From contig CM046341.1 in the NCBI GenBank assembly GCA_025403435.1, positions 10,873,219 to 10,937,218 on the forward strand: DNA of 64,000 bases, read 5' to 3'. Made by a program: the position numbers and the translations under genes. This DNA comes from Artocarpus heterophyllus (taxonomy: Eukaryota > Streptophyta > Magnoliopsida > Rosales > Moraceae). Shown here in pieces: positions 35,444-47,952 of the stretch; within the stretch, counting starts at the first letter, position 1; each line of letters opens with the position of its first letter. The notes below the pieces were generated by a model. The model searched no databases, was not told the DNA's origin, and worked only from the letters and a program-made list of their open reading frames with translations.

Positions 35444-36260
35444 AGCAGCTCAAATTATCCACGGAAACTATTAAAACAAACTATATAACTATATTAATGA
35501 CAGCAGTAAACAAACATACCAGTTGTAGCATGTCAACTTGAAAATTATTTTAAATTAGAACCACAGGAGCAAAAAAAAACAAATACAAAAACAAATTTGA
35601 CTTGCCAAGACTAATCAAAAGAATAACACTGATTAATGCACGCGGTATATACCTTAGACTGAACAAGAACAACAAATACTAAAACACAAAAAGAAAACAT
35701 TCAGATATATGGATCTGTGGTTTCATCATTTTTCTTTTCATCATTCCCATTATTAACATCTTTCAGGAAAATTGACCATCGATAACTTGGTATTTTTTGT
35801 TCTGTGTTGTACTTGTTTTACTTGCACTTTTCACGGGGCTTTTGGCTAATTGTTTATGTTGGATCTTGTTTTTTGATTTTTGGATTAAACACTTCACACA
35901 TGCATTCTAAACATATATTGAACACTTGTTTAACTGTTTCTGAAAACTATTTTTTAAGTTGATTTTCTGAAAACTATTTTTAAGTTGATGGACCACCTGA
36001 CATTGTTTCTTACAATTCTTATAATAGAATCATTTAGCAGTTTCATATAGCAGTCCACGTGTAAATAGAACCTTTTTCACACAGCAGTTTATAAACATTC
36101 AAACGGAATATGGATCATATCTCTCCACGGATCCTGGCCAATTTTGACTCGATGACAGAGAACTCCACACCACCACCAAAATGATCATGCATCCAAATGG
36201 TCCTTGCGTTTGAGCCATTGTAATTATAACATCTACAATTTAAAGTGAAACTTACAAATC
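35444..36260. other. Intergenic region with a remnant of the 51.6-kb gene
   Basis: Near 35800-35930 the plus strand reads 'cttttcacggggcttttggctaatt', resembling intron 1 of the unrecognised gene at 51.6 kb (51905-51935). From about 36000 to 36260 it aligns with 53540-53780, the 3' flank of the PPR remnant. No coding exon of that gene survives here. Confidence 0.55.
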
Positions 36261-38311
36261 TCAACCATAACATCCATCTAATAAAACTTGTTGAAAAGAT
36301 GCAGCAACAGATTTTGAGCTCTTAGTCTCCATCCCAATTTGAAGCAAATCTATCAAGGAACTAATACAACTAAACTGAGGATTCGAACTGTCTCCTGAGA
36401 GAAAAACATGGTTGCCGTCATTTAACTCAATCCAACTGCACCCAGGCTGCTTCTTGATTCCTGCGTTTTTCATCCTCATCCATAAGCTTTCAGCATCTTT
36501 TCTTTTTCCACAACTTAGGTACATTTCTGCCGAAATCAAGTACACACCAGAGTTGCAAGGCTCCATTTCCAAAATCCTTTCCCCGGCAATCTTGCTAACC
36601 TCAGTATTCTTGTGGATTCTACAAGTGCCAAGCAATGCTCCCCAAACACCCGCAGGAACTTCGGTTTCATATGCTCTGATTTGATCTAAAAGACTCACTG
36701 CCTCTTCAATAAGTCCACATCTTCCCAGTAAATCAACTAAACAACTATAGTGCTCACTTCTTGACTGAATAAAATACCCATGTTTCATCATATGAAAGAG
36801 ATATCTACCAAGGTCCACATTCCTGCATGGCTACAAGCAGATAGAACACCAACAAAGGTTATATGATTGGGCTCAATACCTTCTGATCTCGTCTTTTGGA
36901 ACATGGCCAAAGCATTTCCCCCACTCCCATGGTAAGCAAATCCACAGATTATAGAATTCCAAGAGATGATATCATGGCTTGACATAGAAGAGAATTCCAA
37001 AAGAGCAGAATCTATCTTCCCCCATCTTGCATACAAGGTAATTATAGCATTACAAACTGCAATAAATTCATTATATCCTCTTTTTGTAACCCGCGCATGA
37101 ATTTGCCTACCAAGCTGAAACGCTAGCAAGTCGAAGCATGTTGTCAAGGCGCTAGTAAATGTGGCTTCGTCTGGCAATGGTCTTGATTCTTTCATTCCAA
37201 TGAAAAGCTTTATACCTTCTTCACCGCAATCATTTTCTCCTAATCCAAAAATAGTCACATTATATGCAGTTGCATCTCGAATTTGCATCAAGTCGAAAAC
37301 ACCAACCACGCTGTCAACTTCTCCAATCTTAAAATATCCAACAATGAAATTCGTCCATGACACAACATCACTACAGGGGCTTTTCTCCATAAATGCATGT
37401 GCTTCCTCAACGAGCCCATTTCTTATGAACTCTAGTAGAATCGCATTCCATGTTTTTTGAAATTTTTCTGGCATTTCCACGAAAAGTTTCATGGCATAAT
37501 TAGCTCTCCCACTTTTCACCTATCCATTCACCAATTCATTCCAAGAATTAAAGTCCCACATTGGCATTTTCTGAAACAAAGTGTAAGCAGTTTCAATGTA
37601 TCCATTTTGCATATACCCAACCATCATTGCATTCCAAGCAGGAGTATCCCTAAAAGGCATGTTATCAAAGAGCTCACGGGCTTCAACAATGCATCCAACA
37701 CTTGCAAGCGCCGAAATTATTATTGTCCAAGACACAACATCCCAGGTAACCATTGTCTAAAATACTCCTTAGCCAAATCACATTCTCCACATCTCACAAG
37801 CCCACCAATCACCAAGTTCCAAGAAACCACAGCCTTCAATGGCATCCCATCAAACACTTGTAAAGCTTCACAAACCATACCGTTACGAATATACCCCGCA
37901 ACCACTGAATTCCAAGTGACAACATCTCTGAATCCCATCCCACTAAAGACTCTCCTTGCGCCATCAACATCTCCACACTGCATTAGCCCAGCGATCACTG
38001 TGTTATACAAAAATGACATCTCTCTCTGGCGTTTCATCAAACATCCTGACAGCACTCTCTGAATAACCATTCAAAAAAAGGCCAAGGATCATCGCGTTCC
38101 AGGCGACGGTGTTCCTCCAAGGCATTTTGTCGAACAGCTTCTGGGTTTCATCGACCAAGCCACAACGCTTGTAGCAAGAGATTTTGGAGTTGAGAGGTTT
38201 TAGATTGGAAAGAGCCACCGCAACATGGTTTTGTCCTACAAAGTTTGCGGTGACTGTACAGAGCGGTCTTATTAGTTTGCGTCCATGATCGAGGTGAGTG
38301 GTGAAGAGCAT
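36261..38311 (-). pseudogene. PPR protein pseudogene (PLS/E type)
   Basis: An ATG at 38309-38311 opens a PPR-like frame ('LFDKMPWRNTVAWNAMILG') that continues through four lesions to a stop at 36261. An extra T near 38011-38016 shifts the frame after 'ERDVI'. A base is missing near 37750, before 'VTWDVVSWTIIIS'. An in-frame TAG lies at 37520-37522, after 'WNELVNG'. A G is missing near 36808, after 'ACSHAGM'. Every segment is good PPR sequence: about a dozen units, then an E-type tail ('GCSWIELNDGNHVFLSGD'). The tail ends without a DYW domain. So many independent lesions in a single-exon gene indicate a pseudogene rather than reading errors, though assembly error cannot be excluded from sequence alone. 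Its 3' end is duplicated near 53.8 kb. Confidence 0.85.
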
Positions 38312-39062
38312 GGTCCCATTGGCCTATCGAGGTTAAAGCCGTCGAAATAGCTCTTGAATATTCTGATAGTAGTTGGTACTTAAGGAACATGTCTTTTTTA
38401 TCTTTGAAAGTTTAATTTAGTTCTTAGTAAACCCAATTAAAACCCAGTTGAATTTAGAAAAAAATAAAACCCAATTGGCATAAAACCAGTTAAGTAGCTA
38501 TGGAACAAAAAATAGATGCAAAAGCAAAATCAACGATTAAACAAGAAATGAAGTAAACTACTGAAACATCAGGACACAAAGAAAAAGGTTTAAAGAGCTT
38601 ACAAATGCGAAATTGAAGCTGTGGTTGTCGCCGGAAAAAGGGTTCTGAAAATTCTGAAGCTGTAGGCACGAATAAGAGAAAAGAGGGATGTATGTTTTCA
38701 GGGTTTAGGGTTTTAGGAAGGAGCCGAATTGTGCATCAGAATACGAGAGGAAGTGTTCTGGTGCGGACTGTCCTGGTTTTGCTGTCTTAGTCTATCCAAT
38801 AAAATTTTGACACCTGTTCATAAAGTACAGCTCAGCTATTCCCGATGTCAGTGTATGTAAACGGCGTCAAAATAATAATCAGTTCATATTTTTATTTTTT
38901 CAAACCAAAAAAATTCTGAAAAAGCCAACCAAGTCCAAGAGCTGCTTCGATTCGATTTCTTTCCACGAAAAGCCAACAAGAAAAAGGGGAACCGGAGAAG
39001 GCTGTAGAAGAAGCGACAATATCAAATCCCCTCCTCTAGAGAGAAACCCAAACCGTGGAGTA
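38312..39062. other. Possible divergent promoter region
   Basis: On the minus strand 38603-38760 looks like a non-coding leader exon: it ends in a good donor (CATTT|GTAAGC at 38603/38602) and contains no long frame. It could belong to the PPR pseudogene or, across a long intron, to the polymerase-V-like gene. On the plus strand 38940-39062 reads like a leader for the short frame at 39063. The roughly 200 bp between them would then be a two-way promoter. This is inference. Confidence 0.35.
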
Positions 39063-39173
39063 TGAAAGCTGGCCCTCAGAGACTCGACAAGTCCAACGGC
39101 GGCGGCGGCGGTGCGCGGCTAGGGAAAGTGTTCTCTCCAGGCTACCGGAGAGAAAACGACCTTACCAAGTAAA
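39063..39173 (+). pseudogene. Orphan first-exon-like ORF (36 codons)
   Basis: The frame runs from an ATG with a fair start context to TAA at 39171. It is compact and non-repetitive apart from a five-Gly run: 'MKAGPQRLDKSNGGGGG' then 'RLGKVFSPGYRRENDLTK'. A GT at 39170-39171 (ACCAA|GTAAAAG) could be a splice donor in phase 2. No following exon with matching phase is visible before the copia element at 41.7 kb. The exons at 51.6 kb begin in phase 1 and do not join to it. I do not recognise the protein. It is either a stranded exon 1 or a chance frame. Confidence 0.35.
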
Positions 39174-41692
39174 AGTAAAGGAAATTAACCAAAAAAAAAA
39201 AGTGAGAGGAAGATAATTTTGCTTCTCCACAGATAAGACCGAGCTGTCTTTACCAAATTTATTTAAGAACAAAATAAAAAAATGCTTTCTTTTTTTTTAA
39301 ATAAAAAATGCTTTCCTTTTCGTTTATGTTATTTTGATCTTTTCTTTATTATTATTAGGGTAAATTATACTGATTCTTTTTTTGTATTTTGTAAAAATTG
39401 CGAAGACATATTTTAAACTAAACTAACAACACTAATATTTTTCGAATGTCTAAAAAAAACTATATAAAGACCCCCTTTATTAGTACAATAAAGGTTGGCC
39501 GTAAATTGACCACTAATTTTATTCAAAAATATCTCTCTATCTATTAAAAATGGCTTTTTTCATTAAACTTTAAAAATTATAAACAAAAATTAAAAAAAGT
39601 AGGTTTTGGGAAGAAAATAAAAACGTATAAAATTAAAAATTAATTGAGAAAACAACAAACCAAAAAAAATTATCACTCACTCTCTCTCTCTATCTCTCTT
39701 TGTCTCTCTATATTTAGGTGCGATGGGGAAGGGGGTCGACGGAAGTGGGGGCAACGGGGTGGGGGATCATGACGGGGTCGGTAAAGGGCGCTCCTGTGGT
39801 CTCGGGTGGGGGTCTCATCGGGGTTGTAGGTGGGAAGTAGGCTGGGCGCAAGGGGAAGAATGGCGCGAAAGGAAAAGGGCTGACGAAGTATGAAGGCTTT
39901 GGTGGTTCATGGGTGGGGGCCTCGTCGGGGTTGTAGGGTGGTCGATGGGCTGGGCGTGACTATGACTAGTGTGTGTTGGGGGTGCGACAGAAGCTGGGCT
40001 GGTTTCTAGTGGGGATGGGATGGATAAGCCTGGAGGTGGCGTCGCCAACGGGGGAGTAAGGGTGGTTGGGGCATGGAGGTAGGGTTGCTGGCAAGAGGAG
40101 GGCTGGGTGGGGCGATACGGGCGGGAAAGTCTGGTTTTTTTTTTTCTTTTTTTGTTGATTTTGGATTTTTTGGATAAAAATCAAATGAATGGATATGATT
40201 TAGTGTTTTTAAAATCAATGGTTGAGATTCAAGGGTCTTTTTATCCTTTCATATGGAAAGCTAACAGAATTAAACTTAAAAGATGTCAATGTAATTAATT
40301 TTAACACAAAGAATGAGTTAATAATTTGAATAAAACGTATAAAATAACAATGCAAATATTATTATTATTATTATTATTACTTTGCAGTAGCTGCATAGGT
40401 TTTTTTTCCCTTTTTTGTTCCCTATGTCCAATGGAAGAGTCTGATGTAAAAGTCTAACATAAAGACTTTTGAAAGTTTCCTTAAAAAAAAAACTTACAGG
40501 TCATCAGTTTTATCCAACAGTTGCAAGCAATAAGTAACGGGAAGCACCCTTTTACCAACACCGTTTATCTTGTTTGGTTTTTTAATAGCTGACGTGTAAT
40601 ATTTTGAACAAGTACCAAGATTCTGTTCAAGAGACAGCGATTGGGAGAGCGAACAGAGGCAGCATACCTAAGCCCCATGGCATAGCGAGACACTTGGATG
40701 CCGAAGCTCTTCTGAGGCCGAAAATCCTTTTTTAATTTCCTTTCAGCTATTTTCAATTTTACCTGTAGATTATGTTCATTGTCCCATATTGGCCCGGAAA
40801 ACATTATAAAAAATGTTTTATATTATACCATTAACTATGCTCTCTGTCCTGTATTTGATTAAAAAATACATTAAATTACATTAATAACCCTTGTGTTTTT
40901 TACAAATTATAGAGACATCCTTTAAATCAAAACTAATTACACTGACATATCATATGTTAACTTTGTTAATTTTTTGCTTGAAATGACAAAAATAACTCAT
41001 TTAATCTCAAGTTATTAATCTAAAAAAATAGAATACGAGCCATTAATTTGAAAAAAATAATAATAATAACAACAGCCAAACAAGGCCCCCACCCACCCTT
41101 CTCCATGCCAACCCCTCTCCTCCTCCTGACCCTCCCTCTATCTGCCAACGACCACCTACACTTCCATTTGCCCTCCATCCGGCCAACAACCCCTAGCGCC
41201 CAACTACTAAAAATAATTCTAAAAATTACTAAAAATAAAATTAAATAAAAAAATAAAAATTTATAATTTAACATATTTTATAAATAACACTCTAAAAATG
41301 CTGAAAACATGCAAATATGTTTAAATAGAGGATTTAATAACAAATGAAATACTAAATAAATTTTTTTAAACCTTATAAAACATGCATTTTTATGTGTTAT
41401 CACCAACCCATTCTGCCCACCTTGAACGTTCTACGTCACACCACCCATCCTCCTCGTCCGGTCTCCGCAATAGTAATATCATAATAGTGATCAACACTTG
41501 AATGAACATGATAACAAGTTCTACAATGTAACACAAACTAACATTAGGTAGAACATACCAAATACATATGTGGGTATCCACCAGGACTTAGAATCTCTCT
41601 CTCTTAATTTACGCTCCTCCATAGTCAATAACATCCACAATCTACAACCAACATTTAGAACAACAATCTAACATTTATACTAATGACATAGC
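39174..41692. other. Intergenic region with a G-rich island
   Basis: AT-rich DNA surrounds an island at 39715-40135 dominated by runs of three to five G on the plus strand. A TAA microsatellite lies near 40360-40380. A CT-rich patch at 41080-41190 is of unclear origin. The frames here (proline-rich on the minus strand of the island) are compositional. No gene is supported. Confidence 0.5.
39715..40135. repeat. G-rich island with imperfect direct repeats
   Basis: Runs such as 'gggtgggggtctcatcgggg' (about 39805) and 'gggtgggggcctcgtcgggg' (about 39911) repeat with a spacing near 106 bp. Both are followed by 'ttgtagg'. The block stands out sharply from its AT-rich surroundings and has several G4-capable segments. 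It contains no recognised gene. Confidence 0.6.
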
Positions 41693-42488
41693 TGTTAAAT
41701 TTATATATATATATAGCATGTAATATGAATAATATGAACATGTTACAATAGAAAAAAAAATAGAAAATAAGGAAAACAGATACAACAAAACCTTCGATTG
41801 AAGCAACGTAACGTGGAAATTAGATAAAAAATGGTCGAGCCACGTGTAGGTCACGCTTTCCTTAAAACAGATTCGTCTCCTCCAGTTGTGCACGAGGATT
41901 CGACGGACGTCTGTCTCCCAAGATACAACGACTAGCAACGGAATCTTCAGCACTATCGGATACCGTTTCTGACGAACTTGAAACTGTTTTTTTTCTTTCT
42001 ATCACCAAAAAATGACTACAACAAAAACTAGATGGAATTTGAAAAACAAAGAAAAAACTCTATGACTTGGTGAGTGCAAATTCTATGCAATTGTGTATGT
42101 CTCAAACATGTGGAGGAGAGTTCATTATATAGGCTTTAGAGAATAGACGTTACAATCCACATTATAATGAGGCATTATTCAAAATTTATGTGCATAATGA
42201 CATTGGTTGCAACCTTCCATTTTCCATGATAATGGTGCTTATAATCTCCCATTAAACCATTGGTTGTAACCCTCCATTTTCATGATTATGAAGCTCATAA
42301 TGATGATAATAGTGCTCATAATCTCCCATTAAACCTTTGGTTGTAACCCTCCATTTTTCATGATTATGAAGCTCATAATCACCTATTAATCCATACCTTT
42401 GGGTGTTACAACATGAGGTTTATGACCTCCATTAATCTCCACCAATGAGCATCAATTTCTCATTCATCCAATTGTCATTTTTCTAACA
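41693..42488 (-). repeat. 3' LTR of copia-3 (minus-strand element)
   Basis: 796 bp, with TGTTA...TAACA ends. Includes a short internal reiteration around 'ggttgtaaccctcca' (about 42264 and 42339). Nearly identical to 47153-47952. Confidence 0.95.
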
Positions 42489-43029
42489 ATCCCCCACATG
42501 AATGAAATTGACAAACTACAAAGGAAAAACAAAGACACTACACGATGATAGAGTTCTACGGTTAATATCTGCATAGAATAGGTAGGCATTAACCCTTGAA
42601 CCTTCCCTTGTGAAAGTATGTTTACTTTACTGGCTGACTAGTAGACGCGATGTCCTTGAACTGTTCTGCCATTTATGTAAATGATAACATACCTCACACA
42701 GATATTTTCCTGACATAGTTTCAGTTCTCATGGTTATGTTCATTTTGGCCATGAACATCTCCCTGGTTCTGCAAGAGTTTCTAAAGAATTGAGCCCTAGC
42801 AATTATCCTTTGAAGCGGCCCCACTTCTCTCTCACATAGGTGATTTCTTACTTAAGAGTAACCCGTATTACTCCGCTCGAATTTCAACGTATTCGATGCT
42901 TTAGAATCATTAAAAGCAAACTGCTTAACCTTTCCTTACGGGTATCATTGTTTTTTATATAAGAATGGGTTGGGGTAACCCCCACAGTGATCTTACTCGG
43001 TTTATTCAGTTTAGTTGTCCCATTGAACC

Positions 43030-46000
43030 TAGATCTTGGGATCTCTAGTCAACAAGGTTGGGTTTTCAATATTTCGACCTATTCTTTTATGGGCTTAAGT
43101 CCCATTCCTCTTGATGTTTTCTCAACTTGATCTCTATTCAGACCTTTAGTTAACGGATCCGTAATATTTTCTTTAGACCTTACATAGTCTAATGCTATGA
43201 CTCCAGTCGAGATTAGTTGTCTAACAGTATTATGTCAACGACGTATATGTCTTGACTTACCATTGTACATCACATTCTGTGCCCTTCCAATAGCAGACTG
43301 ATTATCACAATGTATGCATATTGCAGGCATAGGTTTATGCCATTCAGGAATATCATCTAAGAAATTCCTTAGCCATTCAGCTTCTTCACCGCTTTTATCC
43401 AAGGCTACAAATTCAGATTCCATAGTAGATCTGGTTATTACTGTCTGCTTTGAGGACTCCCATGAAACTGTTGCGCCTCCTATAGTGAATACATATCCAC
43501 TTGTAGCTTTAGAATCCTGTATATCAGATATCCAACTTGCGTCAGAATACCCTTCAAGAACAGCAGGATCTCTTATATAATGTAGCCCATAACTACAAGT
43601 ATATCGTAAGTATCTGAGTACTCTAACAATCGCTTTCCAGTGATCATCTCCTGGATTACTCGTGAATCTACTCAGACTACTTATAGCATAGGCAATATCT
43701 GGTCTTGTACAATTTATTAAGTACATTAAACTACCTATCACTCTAGCATATTCCACCTAAGATATACTTTTTCCTCTATTTTTGGACAGATGTTGACTAG
43801 TATCAATTGGTGTTCTGGCCACGCTAGTGTCATTTTTACTAAATTTGTCAAGTATCTTGTCCACATAGTGTGATTGGCTCAAGATGAGTCCAGCAGGCGA
43901 CTTTTGATTTTGATTCCTAAAATCACATCGGCAGGTCCCATGTCTTTCATGTCAAACCTAGAGTTCAACATATCTTTAGTAGATTTGATCATCCGATCAT
44001 TGCTACCGACGATTAGCATGTCATCTACATACAGACAAAGAATAACATATCCATCGTCTATTTTTTGACATAAACACACTTGTCACATTCATTAATTTTG
44101 AACCCATTTGACATCATAACATTGTCAAATTTCTCATGCCATTGCTTTGGTGCTTGTTTAAGCCCATACAAAGACTTCACCAATTTGCAGACTTTCTTTT
44201 CTTATCCTGGAGCAATACAACCTTCTGGTTGCTCCATATAAATTTCCTCTTCAAGGTCTCCATTAAGAAAAGCAGTCTTTACATCCATCTGATGTACTTC
44301 AAGATTCCGCAAAGCGGCAATCGCTATAATCATTCTTACGGAGGTTATTCTCATTACAGGAGAATAAGTATCAAAGTAATCAAGGCCTTCTTTTTGTCTA
44401 TAACCTTTTATAACAAGTCTAGCCTTATACTTGTTAATTGTTCCATCAGCTTTCATTTTGCCTTTGAAAATCCACTTAGAACCTAGTGGTTTACTTCCTG
44501 GAGGAATGTCCACTAATTCCCAAGTATGATTCTACATGATGGAATCAATTTCATTCTTTATGGCTTCTTTCCATAAAGGACCCGCAGTTGAGCTTATAGC
44601 TTCTTTGAAAGTTTGAGGTTCAGCCTCTAGCATGTAGGTTAGAAAGTCAGGTCCAAATGATTTTTCTGTCCTTGCTCTTTTGCTTTGTCTAGGCTCTTCC
44701 TCTTCATATTCGGTTTCAACTTCTTGATGATCCTGACTATTCTCTTCAATAGTCTTAAACGTTTGTTTAGATGAACTTGGACCATCCTCTTTGGATTTGC
44801 AAGGAAATACATGTTCAAAAAATGATGCATTCCTAGATTCCATTATCGTGTTCTTGTGAATCTCAGGGTTTTTAGATTCATACACAAGGAACCGATAAGC
44901 ACTATTGTTGTGGGCATAACCAATGAAGATGCAATCAACTGTTTTTGGACCTATTCTCATCTTCTTTGGTGTAGGTACCATTACCTTTGCAAGACACCCA
45001 TATACTCTCAAGTATTTGTAAGAAGGCTTTCTTGCTTTCCACAATTCATAAGGGGTCTTATCTTCTTTCTTTCCGGGTACCTTATTTAAAAGGTAATTAG
45101 CCGATAAAATGGCTTCCCCCCACATGTTCTGTGACAATCCAGAACTTATCAACATCGCATTCATCATATCCTTTAAGGTACGATTTTTGCGTTCAGCCAC
45201 ACCATTTGACTGAGATGAATAGGGTGGCGTAACCTTGTGGATAATACCATGTTGTGTACAAAATTCACTAAATGGTTCTACATATTCACCACCACGGTCA
45301 CTTCTTACCATCTTAATTTTCTTATTAAGTTGGTTTTCAACTTCTTGCTTATAGAGAACAAATTTATCAATAACTTCATCTTTGCTTTTAAGCAAATATA
45401 CATAGCAATATTTTGTGCTATCATCTATAAATGTGACAAAATATTTATTCCCACCTCTGGTTTGAACAAATTTTAAGTCACAAACATCGCTATGTATTAA
45501 ATCAAGTGGCTCGGTATTTCTCTCAATCATTTGGAACGAAGATCTCGTTAGTTTTGCATCTACACATATTTCACATTTATGTTTGGGATCAATATTAAAC
45601 GTGGGTATGTGATCCAAGTTAATTAATCTACGCAAAGTATCATAATTAACATGACCTAGTCTACCATACCATAAATTAGAAGACTCAAGCATATAAGCAG
45701 AAGACTTCTTATTTTTATTAATGGAATTGGGCTTAATTGCCATTACATTTATTTTTCACATTCCATTTTTCACATATCCCTTTCCCACATACATTCCATG
45801 TTTAGACAAAACTATTTTATCAGCTTCAAAAACCATCTTGAAGCCACGTGAACTCAGTAGAGTTCTAGAAATGAGATTCTTCCGGATATCAGGCACATAC
45901 AACACATTTTGAAGCTTAACTTCCTTGCCTGATGTCATTTTTAGAACCACCATTCCTTGGCCCTTAATCTCAGATGTGGCAGAGTTGCCCATATATAGCT

Positions 46001-47102
46001 TCTCTCCAGAATCTGACAGTACGAGTTCAGTAAAAGCAGTTTTATCACAGCAGACATGGCGTGTGGCCCCAGTGTCTAGTCACCACTCCTTTGGGTTGGA
46101 GTCCACCATGTTGACTTCAGAGACTACGGCAGAAAGACTAATGTCTGACACTTCTTGTGTGATGGTGTCTACCACATTGGCCTCTTTCTTCTTGTTTCTC
46201 TTTGGCAGCCTACAATCTGTCGACTTGTGACCCACCTTGTCACAGTTGAAACATTTTCCTTGAAATTTCTGCTTCTTTGAAATTCCACCCTTAGGCCCCA
46301 GCTTGGACCCCGACTTGTTTTTCTTGTTCTTGGAGCTTTTATCATGCTCCACCACATTTGCTTTGGTAACAGACTTGTTAAAAAGCTTTTTCTCAGATCT
46401 TCTATTGTCTTCCTCAATGCAAAGTCTAACAATGAGATCTTCAACGCTCATCTCCTTACGCTTGTGCTTCAGATAGTTCTTGAAGTCTTTCCACGCAGGG
46501 GGTAGCATCTCTATGATTGCAGCTACCTGAAAAGACTCACTAATTACCATTCCTTCAGCATGAATTTCATGAATGAGTAATTGCAGTTCTTGTACTTGAC
46601 TAATTACAGTCTTAGAATCCACCATTCTGTAGTTCATGAACCGTCCAACTATGAACTTCTTAGCACCAGCATCTTCTATTTTGTATTTATGGTCCAAAGA
46701 CTCCCATACTTCTTTGGCCGTTTTTTTCGGAATGTACACATTATAAAGTGCATCAGTCAAGCCATTCAGAATATAATTCTTGCACAAGAAGTCAGAATGC
46801 TTCCATGCTTCAACAGCAAGCAAGGTCTGAGCATCTGTTTCATTCTCTCTAACAGTAGGAGGATCCTCTTTCAAGAATCTCGCAAGATTCAGTGTTGTCA
46901 AATAGAACAACATTTTTTGTTGCCAAGTTTTAAAGTTCAGTCCATTAAATTTTTCAGGTTTTTCATTGTGGTTCACAGGAACCGTAACCGACAAAGGTTA
47001 TGTTGAGGTTGAAGCATGGACCCTAGGAGATGGCATCGGTGTCTCAGAAGTGCTCCCAGTTGGAACATTCTCAGTTGGAACAGCATTCATGTTGTCACCC
47101 AT
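43030..47102 (-). pseudogene. Near-complete gag-pol of copia-3 with nonsense mutations
   Basis: The natural start is the ATG at 47100-47102 ('MGDNMNAVPTEN'). An in-frame TAA follows after 34 codons. The frame then runs to 46080, through the gag body ('[15 protein letters not shown]') and an intact CCHC knuckle ('[14 protein letters not shown]'). It ends at a TGA where the protease block should start (KEW then TGA then LDTGAT), which looks like Trp mutated to stop. After '[13 protein letters not shown]' the integrase frame (44532-45743) is long and open, with 'LWYGRLGHVN', 'FIDDSTKYCYVYLL' and 'VRSDRGGEY'. Reverse transcriptase follows at 43879-44513 ('YVDDMLIVGSND') and RNase H at 43235-43756. 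The tail continues to about 43030. Several stops separate these pieces, so the copy is dead but recently so. Confidence 0.9.
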
Positions 47103-47152
47103 TTCTTCAATTTAGTAACCTGTCCATCTTCAAAATGATTCTGTTTTAAGAT

Positions 47153-47952
47153 TGTTAAATTTATATATATATATATATAGCATGTAATATGAATAATATG
47201 AACAGGTTACAATAGAAAAAAAATTAAAAAATAAGGAAAACAGATACAACAAAACCTTCAATTGAAGCAACGTGACGTGAAAATTAGATAGAAAATGGTC
47301 GAGCCACGTGTAGGTTACGCTTTCCTTAAAACAGATTCGTCCCCTCCAGTTGTGCACGAAGATTCGACGGACGTCTGTCTCTCAGGATACAATGACTGGC
47401 AACGGAATCTTCAGCACTATCGTATACTGTTTCCGGCGAACTTGAAACTGTTTTTTTTCTTTCTATCACCAAAAAATGACTACAACAAAAACTAGATGGA
47501 ATTTGAAAAACAAAGGAAAAACTCTATGACTTGGTGAGTGCAAATTCTATGCAATTGTGTGTGTCTCAAACATGTGGAAGATAGTTCATTATATAGGCTT
47601 TAGAGAATAGACGTTACAATCCACATTATAATGAGGCATTATTCAGAATTTATGTGCATAATGACATTGGTTGCAACCTTCCATTTTTCATGATAATAGT
47701 GCTCATAATCTCCCATTAAACCATTGGTTGTAACCCTCCATTTTCATGATTATGAAGCTCATAATGATGATAATAGTGCTCATAATCTCCCATTAAACCT
47801 TTGGTTGTAACCCTCCATTTTTTATGATTATGAAGCTCATAATCACCTATTAATCCATACCTTTGGGTGCTACAACATGAGGCTTATGACCTCCATTAAT
47901 CTCCACCAATGAGCATCAATTTCTCATTCCTCCAATTGCCATTTTTCTAACA
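47153..47952 (-). repeat. 5' LTR of copia-3 (minus-strand element)
   Basis: 800 bp, TGTTA...TAACA, flanked on its outer side by the ATAGC target duplication. Contains a TA microsatellite near its inner edge that is a few bases longer than in the other LTR. Confidence 0.95.

Larger units (their letters stand above)
41693..47952 (-). mobile_element. Ty1/copia LTR retrotransposon (copia-3), 6.26 kb
   Basis: LTRs at 41693-42488 and 47153-47952 have TGTTA...TAACA ends and are highly similar. A perfect 5-bp target duplication, ATAGC, lies at 41688-41692 and 47953-47957. On the minus strand the order is gag, protease, integrase, reverse transcriptase, RNase H, which defines Ty1/copia. A polypurine tract (minus strand 'GTGGGGGAT', 42489-42497) abuts the 3' LTR. 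The sequence next to the 5' LTR does not show the usual TGGTATCAGAGC primer site, so another primer may be used. This is the youngest-looking large element in the window. Confidence 0.95.

Noticed and set aside
39815..40218. Proline-rich minus-strand frames
   Set aside because: Caused by the base composition of the G-rich island.
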